Source: Puffinus mauretanicus (Eukaryota > Chordata > Aves > Procellariiformes > Procellariidae). Taken from it: DNA of 64,000 nt. Location of the stretch: positions 355,501 to 419,500 of the forward strand of contig JAJKFH010002711.1 of NCBI GenBank assembly GCA_023333565.1, written 5' to 3'. The position numbers and the translations under genes were made by a program. The notes under the pieces were generated by a model, which worked only from the letters and a program-made list of their open reading frames with translations, was not told where the DNA came from and ran no database searches. Below are positions 12,131-25,230 of this stretch, in pieces (within the stretch, counting starts at the first letter, position 1; each line of letters opens with the position of its first letter).

Positions 12131-13244
12131 CTGTTTGTATCATTTATTAGGGCATTTTGTTTGGCATGATTTGAGAAGTCCTTTGGTAAGACTCACACCT
12201 TTTTATCTGCATTAGGTTTGCTTTCCAAAATCCTGTCATTACTAGAAAGCTTTATTAAAGATCTGTAGAAACTTAGCATTACTTGAAGCCTAATAATACA
12301 ATAGTCTTTAAAAGATATTTGCACTGCAGATATAACTCTAGAACAATCTGGTAACAAATCAAATTTCAGAGCATGCTTTTTCTTAATGACCTCTTCAGCT
12401 TCAGTGGACAATTTTCAAATCATCTTAAATTTACAGAGTAATCACTCAACTTGCTGCAACAACTGGGTTCAGATTGGAATTGTGACTCATCTGCACATTA
12501 CTAGTCTATTGCTTTATTGGTCATCACAGACTGGTTATCACAGATATACTAACTAAATTTCATTTCTTTTATATAAAGTAACATTTTGATGCTTCTTTTC
12601 GTACCCTAAATAACCTAGTAAACAAGGTATTTCTTGTAATGGATTTTCCTGGCAAAAAATGTATTATGTAAATGTACCCAGTCCAAGGTAATTTGTGCTA
12701 ATGGCCAGTAACCATATTTGAAATATAACTGGTTTAATTGCCAAAATTAAGCCAATTTCTTCCATACGTCAGTAAAGGTAGCTGCTCCAAGAAAGTCAGA
12801 TTCTGTGTATATACAATTTAGAGCCTGTTCCATAAAATTTAATTTAGAGTAATTTCTATACCATTACAAACGAAAAAGCCTTAAATGTAAATATTAAGAT
12901 GTTTGGATAGTGGCCAATATAGTGCACAGTAGCTGTCAATATATATGCCATGGTTAGGGAAAACACTTTCAAGTTCACGCTTGTAAAATAACGTGTTTCA
13001 CTCAGGGAGCTTAAGCAGCAAGTCAACTCAGCTGAGCTAAACTGCTTTACTTTTTCATTCAGATTCAAGGAGTCATGAAACATTTCCAGATGTTATTCAT
13101 GTGAAGCTTCCTTTTCTTAAATTTAAAGTTTTATATCTTGTGGAGATTACTGATGCAATTTAGCATGAACTGATTCTAAAGTGAATGTGGAGAACCAGCG
13201 AGCAAAACTAAACTGATTTCATCTGCACTAGCTTTCCTTTTGTG
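12131..13244. other. AT-rich noncoding sequence, nothing recognised
   Basis: The minus-strand frames at 12193-12411 and 12856-13083 show no domain and look like chance openings. Confidence 0.5.
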
Positions 13245-13312
13245 ACACTTCATTGACTTCAGTAGGCTCACTTCCCCATAAAAATGGGGTCAAAATCAGA
13301 CCCTGAAATACG
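13245..13312. repeat. Degenerate ancient dispersed repeat (candidate)
   Basis: It contains CATTGACTTCAGTAGGCTCA at 13251-13270 and, shortly after, a GGGGTCAAAATCAGACCC-like block. This resembles the CATTGACTTCAATGGG...CAGGATTT core that I recall recurring in sauropsid noncoding DNA. The family name is unknown to me. Confidence 0.45.
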
Positions 13313-16300
13313 GTATATATTTCATTTGCTAATATTCAGGGAATAGGTTCACCAACTATTAAACTCATTTACATAATAAGAAAAGTACAAAATATCCAGT
13401 TTTAGATGTCTGGTTCTCCTTTTGTCTAATCTCTATAAACATATAGAATAGGGATGTATTTTTTAAAGTAAATTTCATAAATGTTCCAGTTTATCTATGC
13501 TACACCTTCTAGGATGAATGCCTACAATAATTGTAGATCATAGATCATAGTGTTTGCTGAAAGAATAAGTAAGAAAATAAAAATAATGGAATTCTTTTTT
13601 GAAGAAACAGTATAAAGCTTTTGCTGTTAATTGAGAAACCTCTCTATTTACTCTCATCTGGTTAAAAACGGTTCACATTTAGGAGCAATTAGGAGATGCT
13701 AAACCTATACTTACTATAATAACTCAGAAACAAGGCACTTCCTGTCATTGGGAGTTGATTGGCAAGGACAGACAAAATGAGAAGATTCTGGAGGAAGCTG
13801 GGCTTCTCTGCATTAGAAATACATCTATTATGGTTGGGGGGTGGGTGAGAAGGGTGACTGGTTTGGGTATGAAAAATTCCCTTTCAAAATGACACATTGC
13901 TTTGTTTGAAGATGCAATTTTCAGTCACTATTTTAATTAGCTGTTGATCCCTAGGCAAAAGGGCTTATAGGTGTCTGCATAGTTGGGCCACTTAACACAG
14001 ATGGTGAATGGGATTGGAAACCTAGCCAAAAAGTGTTAGGACTGCACAGTTACATATGTAGGCTTGTAGGTAATGAAACAACCCTGTAATTTTTGGGCCA
14101 GATCACCAGATCCAAAACCATTAAGTCTATCTATGTGCTCTCATGAACACAAAGAGCCCGCAAACAGAGCCCTAACACAAGTGAAGTCTGTAACAGTACA
14201 ATTATGTTCATGTTGTTAGCTTTTTCTTAAAAAAACCCCAAACAAACAAACAAAACAGGAAAAAAAACCAAGTAAAAACAGATTTCACTCATGACTATTT
14301 CTAGACTTTCATTGTTATTGATTACAACTTAAATTACCTTAGCATTTTTGAATAGCACACACTACATGCCTCGTTCACAAGTGTACCTCAGTATGCTCTG
14401 TAACCTCATCTTTAGATCAGGATGTATGGCTCACGTTACTGATACATTTTCTTAGAAGATCATACATACACATGGAAGAGCACAATACAGGCTCTTACTT
14501 AATGAGATGGATGTTGTTCCCATTTTGAGTTGGCGTTTTTTAAGATAATTTCTGTTTCTCATATTGTTACAGATATCTCAGAAAATAGGTCAGTTAGTTT
14601 TAGTCACTAAGTGAAAGTTAGCTCAGCTAAATCTTTCTTACCTTTTACAGACCAAAACGCTGGATTATATGTACTAGCTACAGCACCTGTTGCTTAGTAT
14701 CATATAAAATACTGGTAGACTGACCTTCCATCATGTTGCAAAGCATTGCTAGTGTCCTAGGCATTTGTAACTGGGGAAGAACCAAAACGGTTTTACTTCT
14801 GGTTTGGGGTTCTACTCAATGATATTGCTGCTTTTGGTATTTTAGTGTGTCATGATATGGTGAGATGTAAATGAAGTCAAGTGTGCTTAAAAAGTACAGA
14901 CAGCTGTCGTTTTTGGAGAATGTGTGGTGGATTTCCTAGTATGTCTAAATGCCATGCGGCTAATCAGTCTTAAAGATTTCTAGTAGAATTTATAAATATA
15001 AAAAAATGGGCTTTTTGGCAAATATAGAGGTACATGCATAAAATCAAAATAAAATATCTGGGTTGACTTTGTATCAAAAGCCTTCTAAAGAAGACACTTA
15101 AAACAATTTAATGATGAAATCAGAAAGGTCAAAGGATATCCTGTAATGACATTTTAAGTCTTCCCTGGTAATTTGTGACATATTGTACAAATCTTCTCTG
15201 CTGTGCTGTGCATATACACATATGTTCTGTAACATCTGGAATAAAGCAGCTTTTGCGAGGAACGTATCAGCCAGGGGATTTCTGAGAGATCATAGTTTTG
15301 TTTCTGACTTAATGAATAATTTCTGCTTTCCAAAGGCGAAAACCAGGAATGATATTTAGTGTTCACTAATCATTAAGTCAAATGGTCCTTTATTGGAATA
15401 TCTGAGATAACTATCAAAGTAGAAAACAGTCCCGCTATTGGAACTACTATTTGTACAAATTTAGGTACGGATATTATTTTACGATTCTGTGTTCTTGTGA
15501 TTCTATCTGCGGAAGACAATCAGAAGCTCTGAGCTGATACAGAGATATTTGACCGACTTAAGACATCTTTCTACCTTGAGTGACAGGACCTTCCATATGA
15601 AAAACTCTTTGAGAGTGTTTGATAAAACACACTTAAATAAGCATCAGGATGGTAAGGCAGAAGAGAAACTCTAACAAGTCTCACATTATCCTGGACACTA
15701 AAGTTTTTATTATCCTAAGGGACAGTACTAGTCACAGTAATGTTTTCTTGGTCACAACAAGTTTTCCTGATAATAAAGAGTAGATTTTTCCATTATGTCA
15801 CTTTATAACAAGCCCTGAAGAGCAGCTAAACTGTGGTAACTTAAATCAAGATCCCTTTTGTCCTGGCTGTTTTATTGCTCGTGATAGGCAGTTATCTGAT
15901 AGAGGTGTGTTCAGCTGGAAAGATATTTCTTGGGCCACTGAATCCTTTCCTGTCGTCCTGTGCCTCCCCCAGCCCTGATTAAGACAAAGCTGTAATACAT
16001 CAAATCCATTTACCTTCCAAACCACAACCTCACAACCCTTCCAAACACGCTATTATAAATCTATAAATCTATACAGTAGGAGAGAGCAGAAGTCACAAGC
16101 TATAATGAGCCATAGGGGAACTCAAGGTCATCACCCATGTCTGAGAGGCCTTCAACATGAGAGACTTCGTTAGCTGACAGAAGTGGATTTGGAAGAATGC
16201 ATCCCCTAGAGAAGGTAAGAAGGGAGATGAGCTCTTGTTGTCTGATATAATCTTCTTTCCTCAGTCTGTTAATCTTAAAATTAGAAATAAGGTAAGATGT

Positions 16301-16629
16301 TTTCGGAACAGACTAGCTGTGAAAGGACACAGGGCAGTGGACTGCGAGCAGACGTCTGAGCTCCACCAGTTGGAAGCCAGTCAAAAAGGAACTGCACTGG
16401 AAAATTTATTGCTTGATGGACTGCAAATTAATTAAATAGTAATGTTGTGATCCAATTACACCTCGTCCCTTGCATTCTGTCTAAGTAACCATGTGCCCGG
16501 GACAACAAATTCAAGAAAACCAGAAGAGCTGATTGTCTTAGTAGAAACAACAAAAAAGTATAAATAGAAAAGATGTCAGCACTATATTTCAGCTGAAAAG
16601 GGAGTAGAAAAGGAGAGTGAAGCAAGTTT
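13313..16629. other. Noncoding AT-rich sequence
   Basis: No gene. The low-complexity A/C-rich stretch at about 14228-14275 contains repeated AAAC/CAAA words. The open frames at 15154-15366, 16235-16435 and 16428-16625 carry no recognisable motif. Confidence 0.5.
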
Positions 16630-16649
16630 TACATAATGACTTCTCAAAG

Positions 16650-17130
16650 GAGCAGCAGTAGGAGCCATAAAAGCAGCTGCTGCAGCAGGCTCGTCACCTG
16701 GTGTGACTGTCCAAACACTTTAACCTGCTTTTGAAAGCAGACGGACAGCTCCAGTTTGCAGCATTCCTTTTATACATTTTTATGCTAATGCATTCACATT
16801 TTCCTTCAGGAAATCTTTTTTCTTTTTTTTTTTTTTTTTTTTTTTTGTTATCAGTGCCAGCTTAAAGTTTTAAGAACTTTCTTTTGCTTGAAAAAAAAGA
16901 TGCTTATGTCAGTTCGGGCAAGGGGGATGCGACTTTCAGGAATATTCAGTTCAAGCTAGCCTTCAGCTGCTTTCTGCTGCTTTATCTTTACACCGTCTAC
17001 TCTGGAACATAAACACACAAAAAAGAGCCTCTCGGAGGAGATGTCCTTCTGACTCTGTTACGAAATGCCTCTAAAACCGTCTGCAGTCGGCACTGGCGAA
17101 AAAAGGGATCATCAATGCAGAAAAACAGAA
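16650..17130. promoter_or_regulatory. Possible conserved regulatory block (weak)
   Basis: This stretch stands out from its AT-rich neighbours in word content. There is a GCAGCTGCTGCAGCAGG run with an E-box-like CAGCTG, then CACCTGGTGTG, an ATGCTAATGCAT octamer-like word near 16780, and GGAATATTC near 16940. It is split by the poly-T tract at about 16817-16846. Such clustering suits an enhancer, but conservation cannot be judged from one sequence. Confidence 0.2.
16817..16846. repeat. Poly-T tract
   Basis: A run of about 30 bases that is almost purely T. Read on the minus strand it is poly-A, but there is no polyadenylation signal just upstream on that strand and no coding remnant, so I do not read it as a retrocopy tail. 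Confidence 0.85.
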
Positions 17131-17184
17131 TCACGTGTCAAAGACTGACAGCATACCTAAATCTGGATGCCACAAAGCAAAGGC

Positions 17185-17245
17185 CAAGTCCCACTGAAGC
17201 TAAGAGCAAACCTTCTCTTAATTTCAGTGGGGGAGGAATGTGGAG
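17185..17245. repeat. Degenerate ancient dispersed repeat (candidate)
   Basis: It reads AAGTCCCACTGAAGCTAAG, then a short spacer, then TTAATTTCAGTGGGGGAGGA. The two halves are near inverted copies of each other (CCCACTGAAG versus CTTCAGTGGG, with TTTC here). The arrangement matches the copy at 29140-29190. It is one of the better-preserved copies in the window. Confidence 0.45.
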
Positions 17246-20200
17246 GTATATCTGAGCTTTCTAATTCTCTGGGGAAGAAGAGTGCAGAGTGGTAGAAAAG
17301 GTGACCAACAAATGAAGTCTACTATTTAGGTCCTGGAAAACAGCAGCAACTTTACAGAGCATATTAAGGTAGGGCTCCTGGGAGCTCCTTCCTATTTTAC
17401 CACTTATTTTGGGGAACAAGTCACTTTGGACCTGATTTTGAAAATATCAGCTTTATTTAGTCAGCCAGCTGAGGACCCTGGTTCATGCCATAGTTATACA
17501 CACCAATAGAACTACGCCTGTGCGAATACCTGCCTTAACAGAGATCTCAATCCACTGAAGTGGCCGGAATTTAATGTGACTTAAGATCAGGACCCTGTTT
17601 TCACAACAGTGAAACAGTTATACCTACTCTGGTTCACAAAGGATTGAGAATGAAGCTTACTTTTTTCCCCAGCACTCTGTGATTTTATTTGCATAAAATA
17701 GTATTTGTTCATCAGAAAACTAACATACCTCTCTGTACTTTGGATTTATCATAGGGGCTGGAAGGCACAAGCACTCTCATGAAATTCATTTCATTAAAGT
17801 CATCCAGCCTTTTAGGTACCAGCAGAATTTCTTATGTGTGACAGTCTCTGAAATGAAGAATAAAGTAAGAGGGAAAGTAAAAGAAAAAAAAGGACCAATG
17901 CAAATGTTAGAATTGAAGTACAATAAAAAAGTTTTGCAAATCCAGAGCATCAAGATTCTGTAGTTAGTGTAGTTCCAACAAAAAAAGCAAAAAAACATTG
18001 CTCACAGGAAGGAGTTAGATAGTTGAGATAAAGAAGGAACATAACAGTTACAGTCAAAGATACATTAAGTGACTATTGTATCCTAAGAGCATAAAGATTT
18101 ATAGTCTCCTAAATATCCCACTACACATTCTGATTTTGATGGGGCACTATTAAACACTATGGGCAGGTGAAGACTTCCATCAATACATGTGTTAATCTGG
18201 CCCTTGGGATGTCTGAGGAATTCCTGTGGAGAGATCTACAAAAATGCTCAAACTCACAGAGAACAATTATGAAGTGTTAAACTGGGTGTTAAAGATTTCT
18301 GAAGTTGTCTGATAGCACATAATAAAGTTGAAACAGAGAATTTAAATAACATTTTGGCATAATGCTGTCTTTCCTAATTACAGACTCTGGGGGAAAGTTT
18401 CTATCTGGATGCTGAACTGAATTTCAATAATGGTAAAAAGCGGAGAAGACAGGCTGCTCCATGGGTGGACAGTGATGTCTTTTTATCTTATTCATTAGTA
18501 ATAACAAAATAATTCACTCCTAGTTTATACGAAGTTATTTAACTTACAGAAGAAAGAACCCCTGGCTGCCTGCACAAGAATTAGTGTCTTTTCCTCTGAA
18601 CATTAAGGTATGCCCATAAATACATATCTAACCTGCATGTATCTGTGCTCAATGTCCATACTTACATGATATAGCATATAATATAATCATAATCTGTTCA
18701 ATTATCATGAGCTTATCAACAGGTACATAGTTCCTAAGGAGGAATTCAGGAGCACATTGTAAACTCATCTCAAACAAGTAAGTATAAAAGTTTCTTATCA
18801 CATCAATTCATCACATATTCTTTATCAGATGGATACCTTACAGAAAAAATTGAATATTTTAGAGAAACTTCATGTTTTATCAGAAATATCTTTTCTCTCT
18901 TTTCAGTCAGAAGCTAGAGTGCCATTTTCAGTCTAGCAGCATATGAATCAAAGGCAGAAAAGAATACATTATTTAAAAATCCATTTCTTATCAATACAAA
19001 TGAAAGTGGTATTTTTCTGTAAGTGAAAATATAACAAATCTAGAATCTAATGGTTTTATAGTTCCCAAATATTGCATATTCCTATTTTTCAATGATCAGA
19101 ATCTTTCCTGAATGGTTACAAACTGAGCAGATACGAGCAAGGCAGTATGGAACCCAGGCTAGTAACCATGACAGATATCTTAAAATACTTAATTTCACTG
19201 AAATAACTCTAGTATTGAAGATATCTTTCCTTACATTGTTAGTCTGTACCATTGAGGCACACTCTTGGATGCCTTAGGTGGAATTTATGTATACGTACAT
19301 GTCTACAATGTAGATGTGTTAATGTGAATTAGTGACTGTGACTGAACTCCTGCTGCCTTCAACAGAGATCTCAGGTGGGATTCAGCTCTTCTTCTTTCTA
19401 GATCTGTAAGCGTTCGGTATCAGGTGTGAGTTACACAAGTCGGATTTCTTTCATGATTGATGACAGAAAGAAATAAATGCTTCCTAAAAGGGATTCACCT
19501 GACCTATCTCAGACCTCTATCTCAAGAATAATTTAACAACCCTCTGAAGCTATCTGTTTATCTCCATTGACAGGAAAGACAAATGACTACTTTGAACATA
19601 ATGATCTGCCTTTGAGACCAATAGGTTATAAAGGATGATTCCTTTCCGTTATAACAATCAGTACTAAAGGTCTCTAGCAGTGCCTGCAGGGCTTACTTCC
19701 GTTCTTTGGGACTGGTTCCCAAAACATCCACAAATACAAACTGCTGTGAAGTAGCTAATTAGCAATACAGGCATCTGACAATACCACATCTCAATGATCC
19801 AATATTTTGTACTGGATCCCCAGAGAAAGAACATTGCCCTGACTGACACTCACGATCATTTTTTTCAAATCTCTTAAAGTAATTTTGCACCTTATTTTTG
19901 AATACTAAGTGGTTGGGTTTGTACAGCATAGTTTGCTTTTCTGAGTTGCATTCTCTCACAGAGAGGTTTCTCTAACTTCATGGCTCAGGTAGTGTGTTGC
20001 AGTGAACAGCTGAGTAAGCATGGCAAATGCTGATGGAACCTGGTCAAAATGCTTTGGCATGCAACTGCCTGCTTGCCCATAAGCGTTATGAGATGGACGG
20101 CTTGCAGACTGGGTTGGGGAGTCTCGCACTGCGTTGGTAGAAATTCTCCATACAGCCACAGCCTTGCTAAATCTACATAGCTAGATGATTTCTCTCTCTG

Positions 20201-21387
20201 GCAATAGCTGTCTTCCTATGGAGTACAAGCGCTTGCAAGTCAAGTCATTCATGTGGAAACATTCCTTGACCTCCTACTTCTGTGCAGAGTTACCAGAGAA
20301 AAGAGAAGGAGAATCATGCCAGACTATGCAAAGGCCCAGGTGGTCAGGGAAACACACTTTCAGAAACTGCAGATTACCAGTGCCTTATATTTCTCTGTTG
20401 ATTTCAGACAAGAAAATGAAGTCCCATACTGTACATGAGTAAACATGTTACCATAAATCCCCTCTTTTTAAATAACATCAATGATAATCCTAGAACAGGA
20501 TTCACTACTTGGAATTTGGCATTGCACTGAAGCGCAAATACAGTTTATTAAACTTGTCAGCAACAGCTATTTCTGGCTTCTCTGTAGTGAATATTTTAAT
20601 GTAAAGTTAAATTACTACTCACAGCCATAGAAAGAAACTCTTTATTATTTGAATTTTTAAAGCCTTACTATAAATTGCTAGAGGTGAATTGTACACTAAC
20701 ACTATAAAAATAAAATGGAAAACCTCTAAAGTGCTGCAATCCAGAAAATATATGCACTGTTATCACAGATCATAAATGCAACTACAGATAATTTTAAACA
20801 TATGGTAAGCTTCTCCTTAAGTACTTATATTTTAGGGAGCATAACTGTGCTCTAAATCTTATTGTAGTCACAGAATAATTTTGCTTTGAACATTTGTGTA
20901 GGTAAACCTACTGCTGCTCATAATGATATTTATTGAAGCTGGATTGGTTTACAATTTGCAACTCATTAATTCAGTATATAATTCCAAATAAACAAGGAGT
21001 TTCTTGTATAGCTATTTAACTCAACAGCAATACATTACTGTAAAATACTAGCTACCAACAGTTGTTTCATGAGTAGCAGAACTAATGAGGTCCAGGGTGT
21101 CTATCAGTTACTTTCTGGCATTTGTCGATACACCAGTGCGTCTTGCTGCTGTGTTCCGCATCTTCAGTCTCTGTCTCTCCTCTTTTCCCACCACTACCTT
21201 TCTGCTGAATTTGGTTGAAATTGGTCAATGGATTTTCCATCCAAGTACTGCTGAGGGCTGACCCTGATCTGATAATATCACAGTAAGGACTCTCAAGGGA
21301 ATAAGGCATCACTTTTAGGCCAATATTTGTGCTTTTTTAAAGTTTTAGTTATCTAAGGAAAAAAATAATGTAGAAAGTCAGAATCAA
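17246..21387. other. Noncoding sequence, nothing firmly recognised
   Basis: Open frames at 17786-17998, 19092-19277, 19664-20159 (several minus-strand frames overlapping) and 20185-20442 have no recognisable domain. Sequence around 17430-17600 may hold further very old repeat pieces, such as GGACCTGATTTTGAAAATAT near 17429, but they are too diverged to annotate. Confidence 0.5.
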
Positions 21388-21705
21388 ATCATAGAATGAC
21401 AGAACCATAGAACAGCCCAGATTAAAAGGCACCTTGAAAGATCATCTGGTCCAACCTTTCATGGGAAAGGAAGCCTTTATGAGATTATCTAGCACCATCT
21501 CCAAATGCATCTTGAAAACCTCCAGTGGGGACTCTACCACATCCCTGGTGAGGTTGTTCCAATGATTGATTGTTCTCAGTGTAAAAGATTTCTTTCTTGT
21601 ATCAAGATAAAACTTCTCCCAGTGAAACTTGTACCCACTGCCCCTTGTCTTCTCCATATGACTCCTTGAGAAGAGAGAGCCTCCGTCCTCTTTGAGATGA
21701 AGATT
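21388..21705 (-). mobile_element. CR1 LINE, 5'-truncated 3' end
   Basis: The + strand begins with ATCATAGAATGACAGAACCA, the reverse complement of the CR1 3' tail, so the element runs on the minus strand. Reading inward, the minus-strand frame 21657-21442 gives a peptide with TRKKSFTLRTINHWNNL and FKMHLEMVLDNL. These correspond to the known C-terminus of CR1 ORF2 after the reverse transcriptase. Only about 0.3 kb is left. Divergence is considerable. Confidence 0.85.
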
Positions 21706-22990
21706 TTAGTTTAGGGTTTTTTTTTTAATGTTTTAAGTTATTATTAATTATTATTAATTTATTGCATAGTTTTTAATTTGCTTGCAACTTGAAGGAAAAG
21801 CTCCCTTTGGATCAGATTTCTGACAGACATTTATCCAAATGAGTGAGTGAGCTACAGATGCTATATCCTGATTTTCAGTTGTTCTTTGAGATCTCAGTAA
21901 AATGTGCATGGTCACTGAAACACGAGAGCCCTTTAATTCCTGATGTGATAAAACTATCTATTTTTTCCATGCCTTTTATTTTGAAGATTGATTTTCTTAG
22001 GCCACCTCATTATTTTCAAGATATCCCCAAATATTTCTTAACTTATCCTTTTTTGAAGTCAGCAGGCCTCTTCTATTTATGTTCAGTGACACAGGACTAT
22101 GAACAGGTCTTGTCAGTTTTGAACCTGTTCAAACATCAGGCTTCTGATCATTCGGTCCTTACACAAACATAATTTGATTTGCAAACTGAATAAGAGAAAC
22201 CAAAACCACAGATGAATGGAAACAGAAGGAAAAATTTGGGGACTATAAGACGAAAGGAAAGAGAATTAAATTCTAATGAAAACTTAAAATGTTTTTTATT
22301 ATTAATACTAATATTGTCATGGCAGTCATTTGAACCCCAGTGGGCTTCGACACTACGCTGTGCAAAGAAAACATAGAAAAAAATGACAATCCAGGCTTCT
22401 TGGTTACTACTCTCTAAAGAGATTTGATAAAGAAAACATTGGTGAAGGCAGGAAGGGATAAATCATACAGTCCACCAGCAGAATGTAGTATTTTGAAAGG
22501 AAAAATGATGTTATTAATTTCTTTTCAAAACATTCTTGTGTGAGGAGAGTATACACAAGTGGACTTCAGATGCAGAGAGGGTGTGAAGTGATAAAAAAAG
22601 TGAATAAGAGTCCAATGAGAAGAGTCTGAGGGAGAGTTGAAAAGAAATTGAGGTAAACACATAGTGCAGGAGGCTGATTAAAAAACACCTCTCAGCAGAA
22701 AATATCCAAGGACACATTCATATATTCTGAGTGCCAGTTTTCTATGTCTAGTATGTGAAATAGGTCCCATTTTCTGTCACTGGTGGTGGGTGCAGCAACA
22801 CAGCTCTGAGACCAGGCTTCCTGGGTGTGGATTTGCAATGTAGCCAGGGCAGATGTACAGGATGCAAACAAGAAAGTATTCCCAGATGCCTTAATATGCT
22901 TCCCTGGGTTCAGTGCTCAATCCATTGATAGTCTCATCTTTGCCCTATTAAGTCTTCACTGGAGAGGCAACCAGTTGCCTACCACTAGAG
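21706..22990. other. Noncoding sequence between two CR1 copies
   Basis: A T-rich and TTATTAAT-rich patch lies at about 21715-21765. The plus-strand frame at 21843-22172 (109 codons) and the minus-strand frame at 22514-22717 have no recognisable motif. No gene is supported. Confidence 0.5.
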
Positions 22991-23000
22991 AGTCAACCTG

Positions 23001-23492
23001 TTGCCTACCAACACAGCTGAACTAATTAGAGATGTCAGGATTGCTGACAGCCTGGGCTGCAGTGATCATGCCCTGGTGAAATTCACAATCTTGAGGGATA
23101 TGGGCCAGGTGAAGAGTAGAGTCAGGACCCTGAATTTTAGGAGAACGAACTTTCAGTTGTTTAAGGAATTAGAGGATAGGCCCCCTTGGGAAACTGCCCT
23201 CAGGAATAAAGGAGCTGAACAGAGCTGTCAGATCTTTAAGGATGTTTTTCTTAGAGCGCAAGAGCTCTCGATTCCCACATGTAGGAAATCAGAAAAGGAA
23301 GGCAGGAGACCAGCATGGATGAGTAAAGACATCGTGGTCAAACTAAAGTGTAAGAAGGAAATGCATAGGCAGTGGAACCAGGGACATGTCTCCTGGGAAG
23401 AATATAGGATGTGTATGGATGGGATCAGGAAAGCTAAGGCACAGCCGGAGCTGAATTTGGCAAGGGATGTGAAGAATAATAAGGGCTTCTAG
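23001..23492 (+). pseudogene. CR1 ORF2 fragment: endonuclease C-terminal part
   Basis: A 163-codon open remnant of the CR1 apurinic-type (exonuclease-endonuclease-phosphatase) domain. The [12 protein letters not shown] segment holds SDH at 23061-23069; this His is a catalytic residue in this nuclease family. Downstream [14 protein letters not shown] and the basic stretch [20 protein letters not shown] match the linker between endonuclease and reverse transcriptase. The N-terminal half of the domain is missing, and the frame ends before the polymerase part, which lies in another frame. Confidence 0.9.
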
Positions 23493-24003
23493 AGGTACAT
23501 TGGACAAAAAAAGAAGATTAAAGAAAATGTGCCCCCTCCAATAAATAAGTACTAGTGACAACTAATGTGGAGAAGGCTGAGATAATCAACAATTTTTTTT
23601 GCCTCAGTTTTCAATGGTAACCTCTCTTCCCACATCTCTCAAGCCCCTGAACCTCAAGGTTGGGACTGGGGAAATGAAGATCAGGGTCGAAGACATCTGA
23701 GGAACCTGAACATACATAAGTCCATGGGACCCAATGAGATACACCCCAGGGTCCTGAGGGAATTGCCTGATGTAGTTGCCAAGCCACTCTCCATCATATT
23801 TGAAAAGTCATGGCAATCAGGTGAAGCCCACAGTGACTGGAAAAAGGAAAACATCACACCTGTTTTTTAAAAGGGGAAAAAGGAGGAGCCTGGGAACTAA
23901 CAACCAGTCAGCATCTCCTCTGTGCCTGGTAAGATCATGGAGCAGATCCTCCTGGAAGATACATCAAAACATGGAAGACAGGGAAGTGATTAGAGACAGC
24001 CAA

Positions 24004-24516
24004 CATGGCTTCACCAAGGAAAAATTGTGCCTGACTAATCCAGTGGCCTTCTACGATTGAGTGACTGCATCAGTGGACAAGGGAAGAACTATGGATGTCA
24101 TCTACCTGGAATTCTGTAGGACCCTTGATATGGTCCCCCATTATATTCTTACCTTTAAATTGGAGAGATATGGGTTTGATGGATGCACTGTTAGATGGCT
24201 ACAGAACTGGCTGGATGGCTGCATCCAAAGAGTTACAGTCAATGTCTCAATGTCCAAGTGGAAACCAGGAATGAGTGGTGTCCCTCAAGGGTCTGTCCTG
24301 GGGCCAATACTATTTAATGTCTTCATTGATGGCATAGACAGTGGGACTGAGTGCACCCTCAACAAGTTTGCAGATGACACCAAGCTGAGTGGTGCAGTCA
24401 ATGCACTTGAGGGAAGGGATGTCATCCAGAGGGACCTTGACAGGCTTGAGGAGTGGGCTCATGTGACCCTCATGAAGTTCAACAAGGGCAATCGCCAGGT
24501 CCTGCACCTGGGTTAG
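24004..24516 (+). pseudogene. CR1 ORF2 fragment: reverse transcriptase
   Basis: The frame opens with QHGFTKEKLCLTN, a conserved LINE reverse-transcriptase segment. It is interrupted by a TGA at 24058-24060 and continues through [31 protein letters not shown] (from 24277) and [10 protein letters not shown]. The FADD box at 24367-24378 carries the two catalytic aspartates. It ends at a TAG after 24516, where related copies would read on. Past the stop the C-terminal region continues to about 25130 with more stops and frameshifts. Dead copy. Confidence 0.92.
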
Positions 24517-25230
24517 GGCAATTCCAAATATCAATACAGACTGGAGTATGAATGGACTGAGAGTAACTCTGTGCAGAAGGACTTGGGGATACTGGTGGAT
24601 GAAAAATCAGATATGAGCTAGCAATGTGCATTTGCAGCCCAGAAAACCAATTGTATCCTGGGTTGTATAAAAAGTGTAGCTAGCAGGTCGAGGAAGGTGA
24701 TTCTCCCCCTCTACTTTGCTCTTGTGAGACCCCATGTGGGGTCCCTAATATGAGAAAGACACTGAAATGTTAGAGTGGGTCCAGAGGAGGGCCATGAAAA
24801 TGATCAGAGTTCTGGAACACCTCTCCTATGAAAAAAGCTGAGACAGTTGGGGTTGCCCAGCTTGGAGAAGAGAAGGCTCCAGGGATACCTTTCAATATAT
24901 AAAGGAGGCTTATAAGAAAGATGGAGAAAGACTTTTTACCAAGGCCTGTAGTGACAGGACAAGGGGCAATGGTTTTAAACTGAAAGAGGGTAGGTTTAGA
25001 TTGCACATAAGAAAGAAATTTTTTACAGTGGGAGTGGTGAGACACTGGAACAGGTTGCCCAGAGAAGTTGTGGATGCCCCATAACTGGCAATGTTCAAGG
25101 TCAGGTTGGATGGGGCTTTGTGCAACCTGATCTAGTGAAAGATGTCCCTGCCCATGGCAGGGGGGGTTGGACTCGATGATCTTTGAAGGTCCCTTCCGAC
25201 CCAAAACATTCTATGGTTCTGTCATTCCAT

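Larger units (their letters stand above)
22991..25230 (+). mobile_element. CR1 LINE, 2.2 kb, with ORF2 remnants
   Basis: This is the largest mobile element in the window. It starts inside the endonuclease part of ORF2 and runs to the 3' end (CATTCTATGGTTCTGTCATT near 25208-25227). In order it keeps the endonuclease C-terminus with its SDH motif, the linker, reverse-transcriptase motifs including FADD, and the C-terminal region. Several stops and at least one frameshift break the coding sequence, so it cannot make a full protein. CR1 copies by target-primed reverse transcription and typically loses its 5' end, which fits the truncation. No target-site duplication is apparent. Confidence 0.95.

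Noticed and set aside
16817..16846. Poly-T tract as the tail of a minus-strand processed pseudogene
   Set aside because: No polyadenylation signal upstream on the minus strand, no coding remnant and no target duplication.
24310..25204. Minus-strand frames of 71-144 codons within the CR1
   Set aside because: Antisense shadows of the plus-strand CR1 ORF2 and 3' end.
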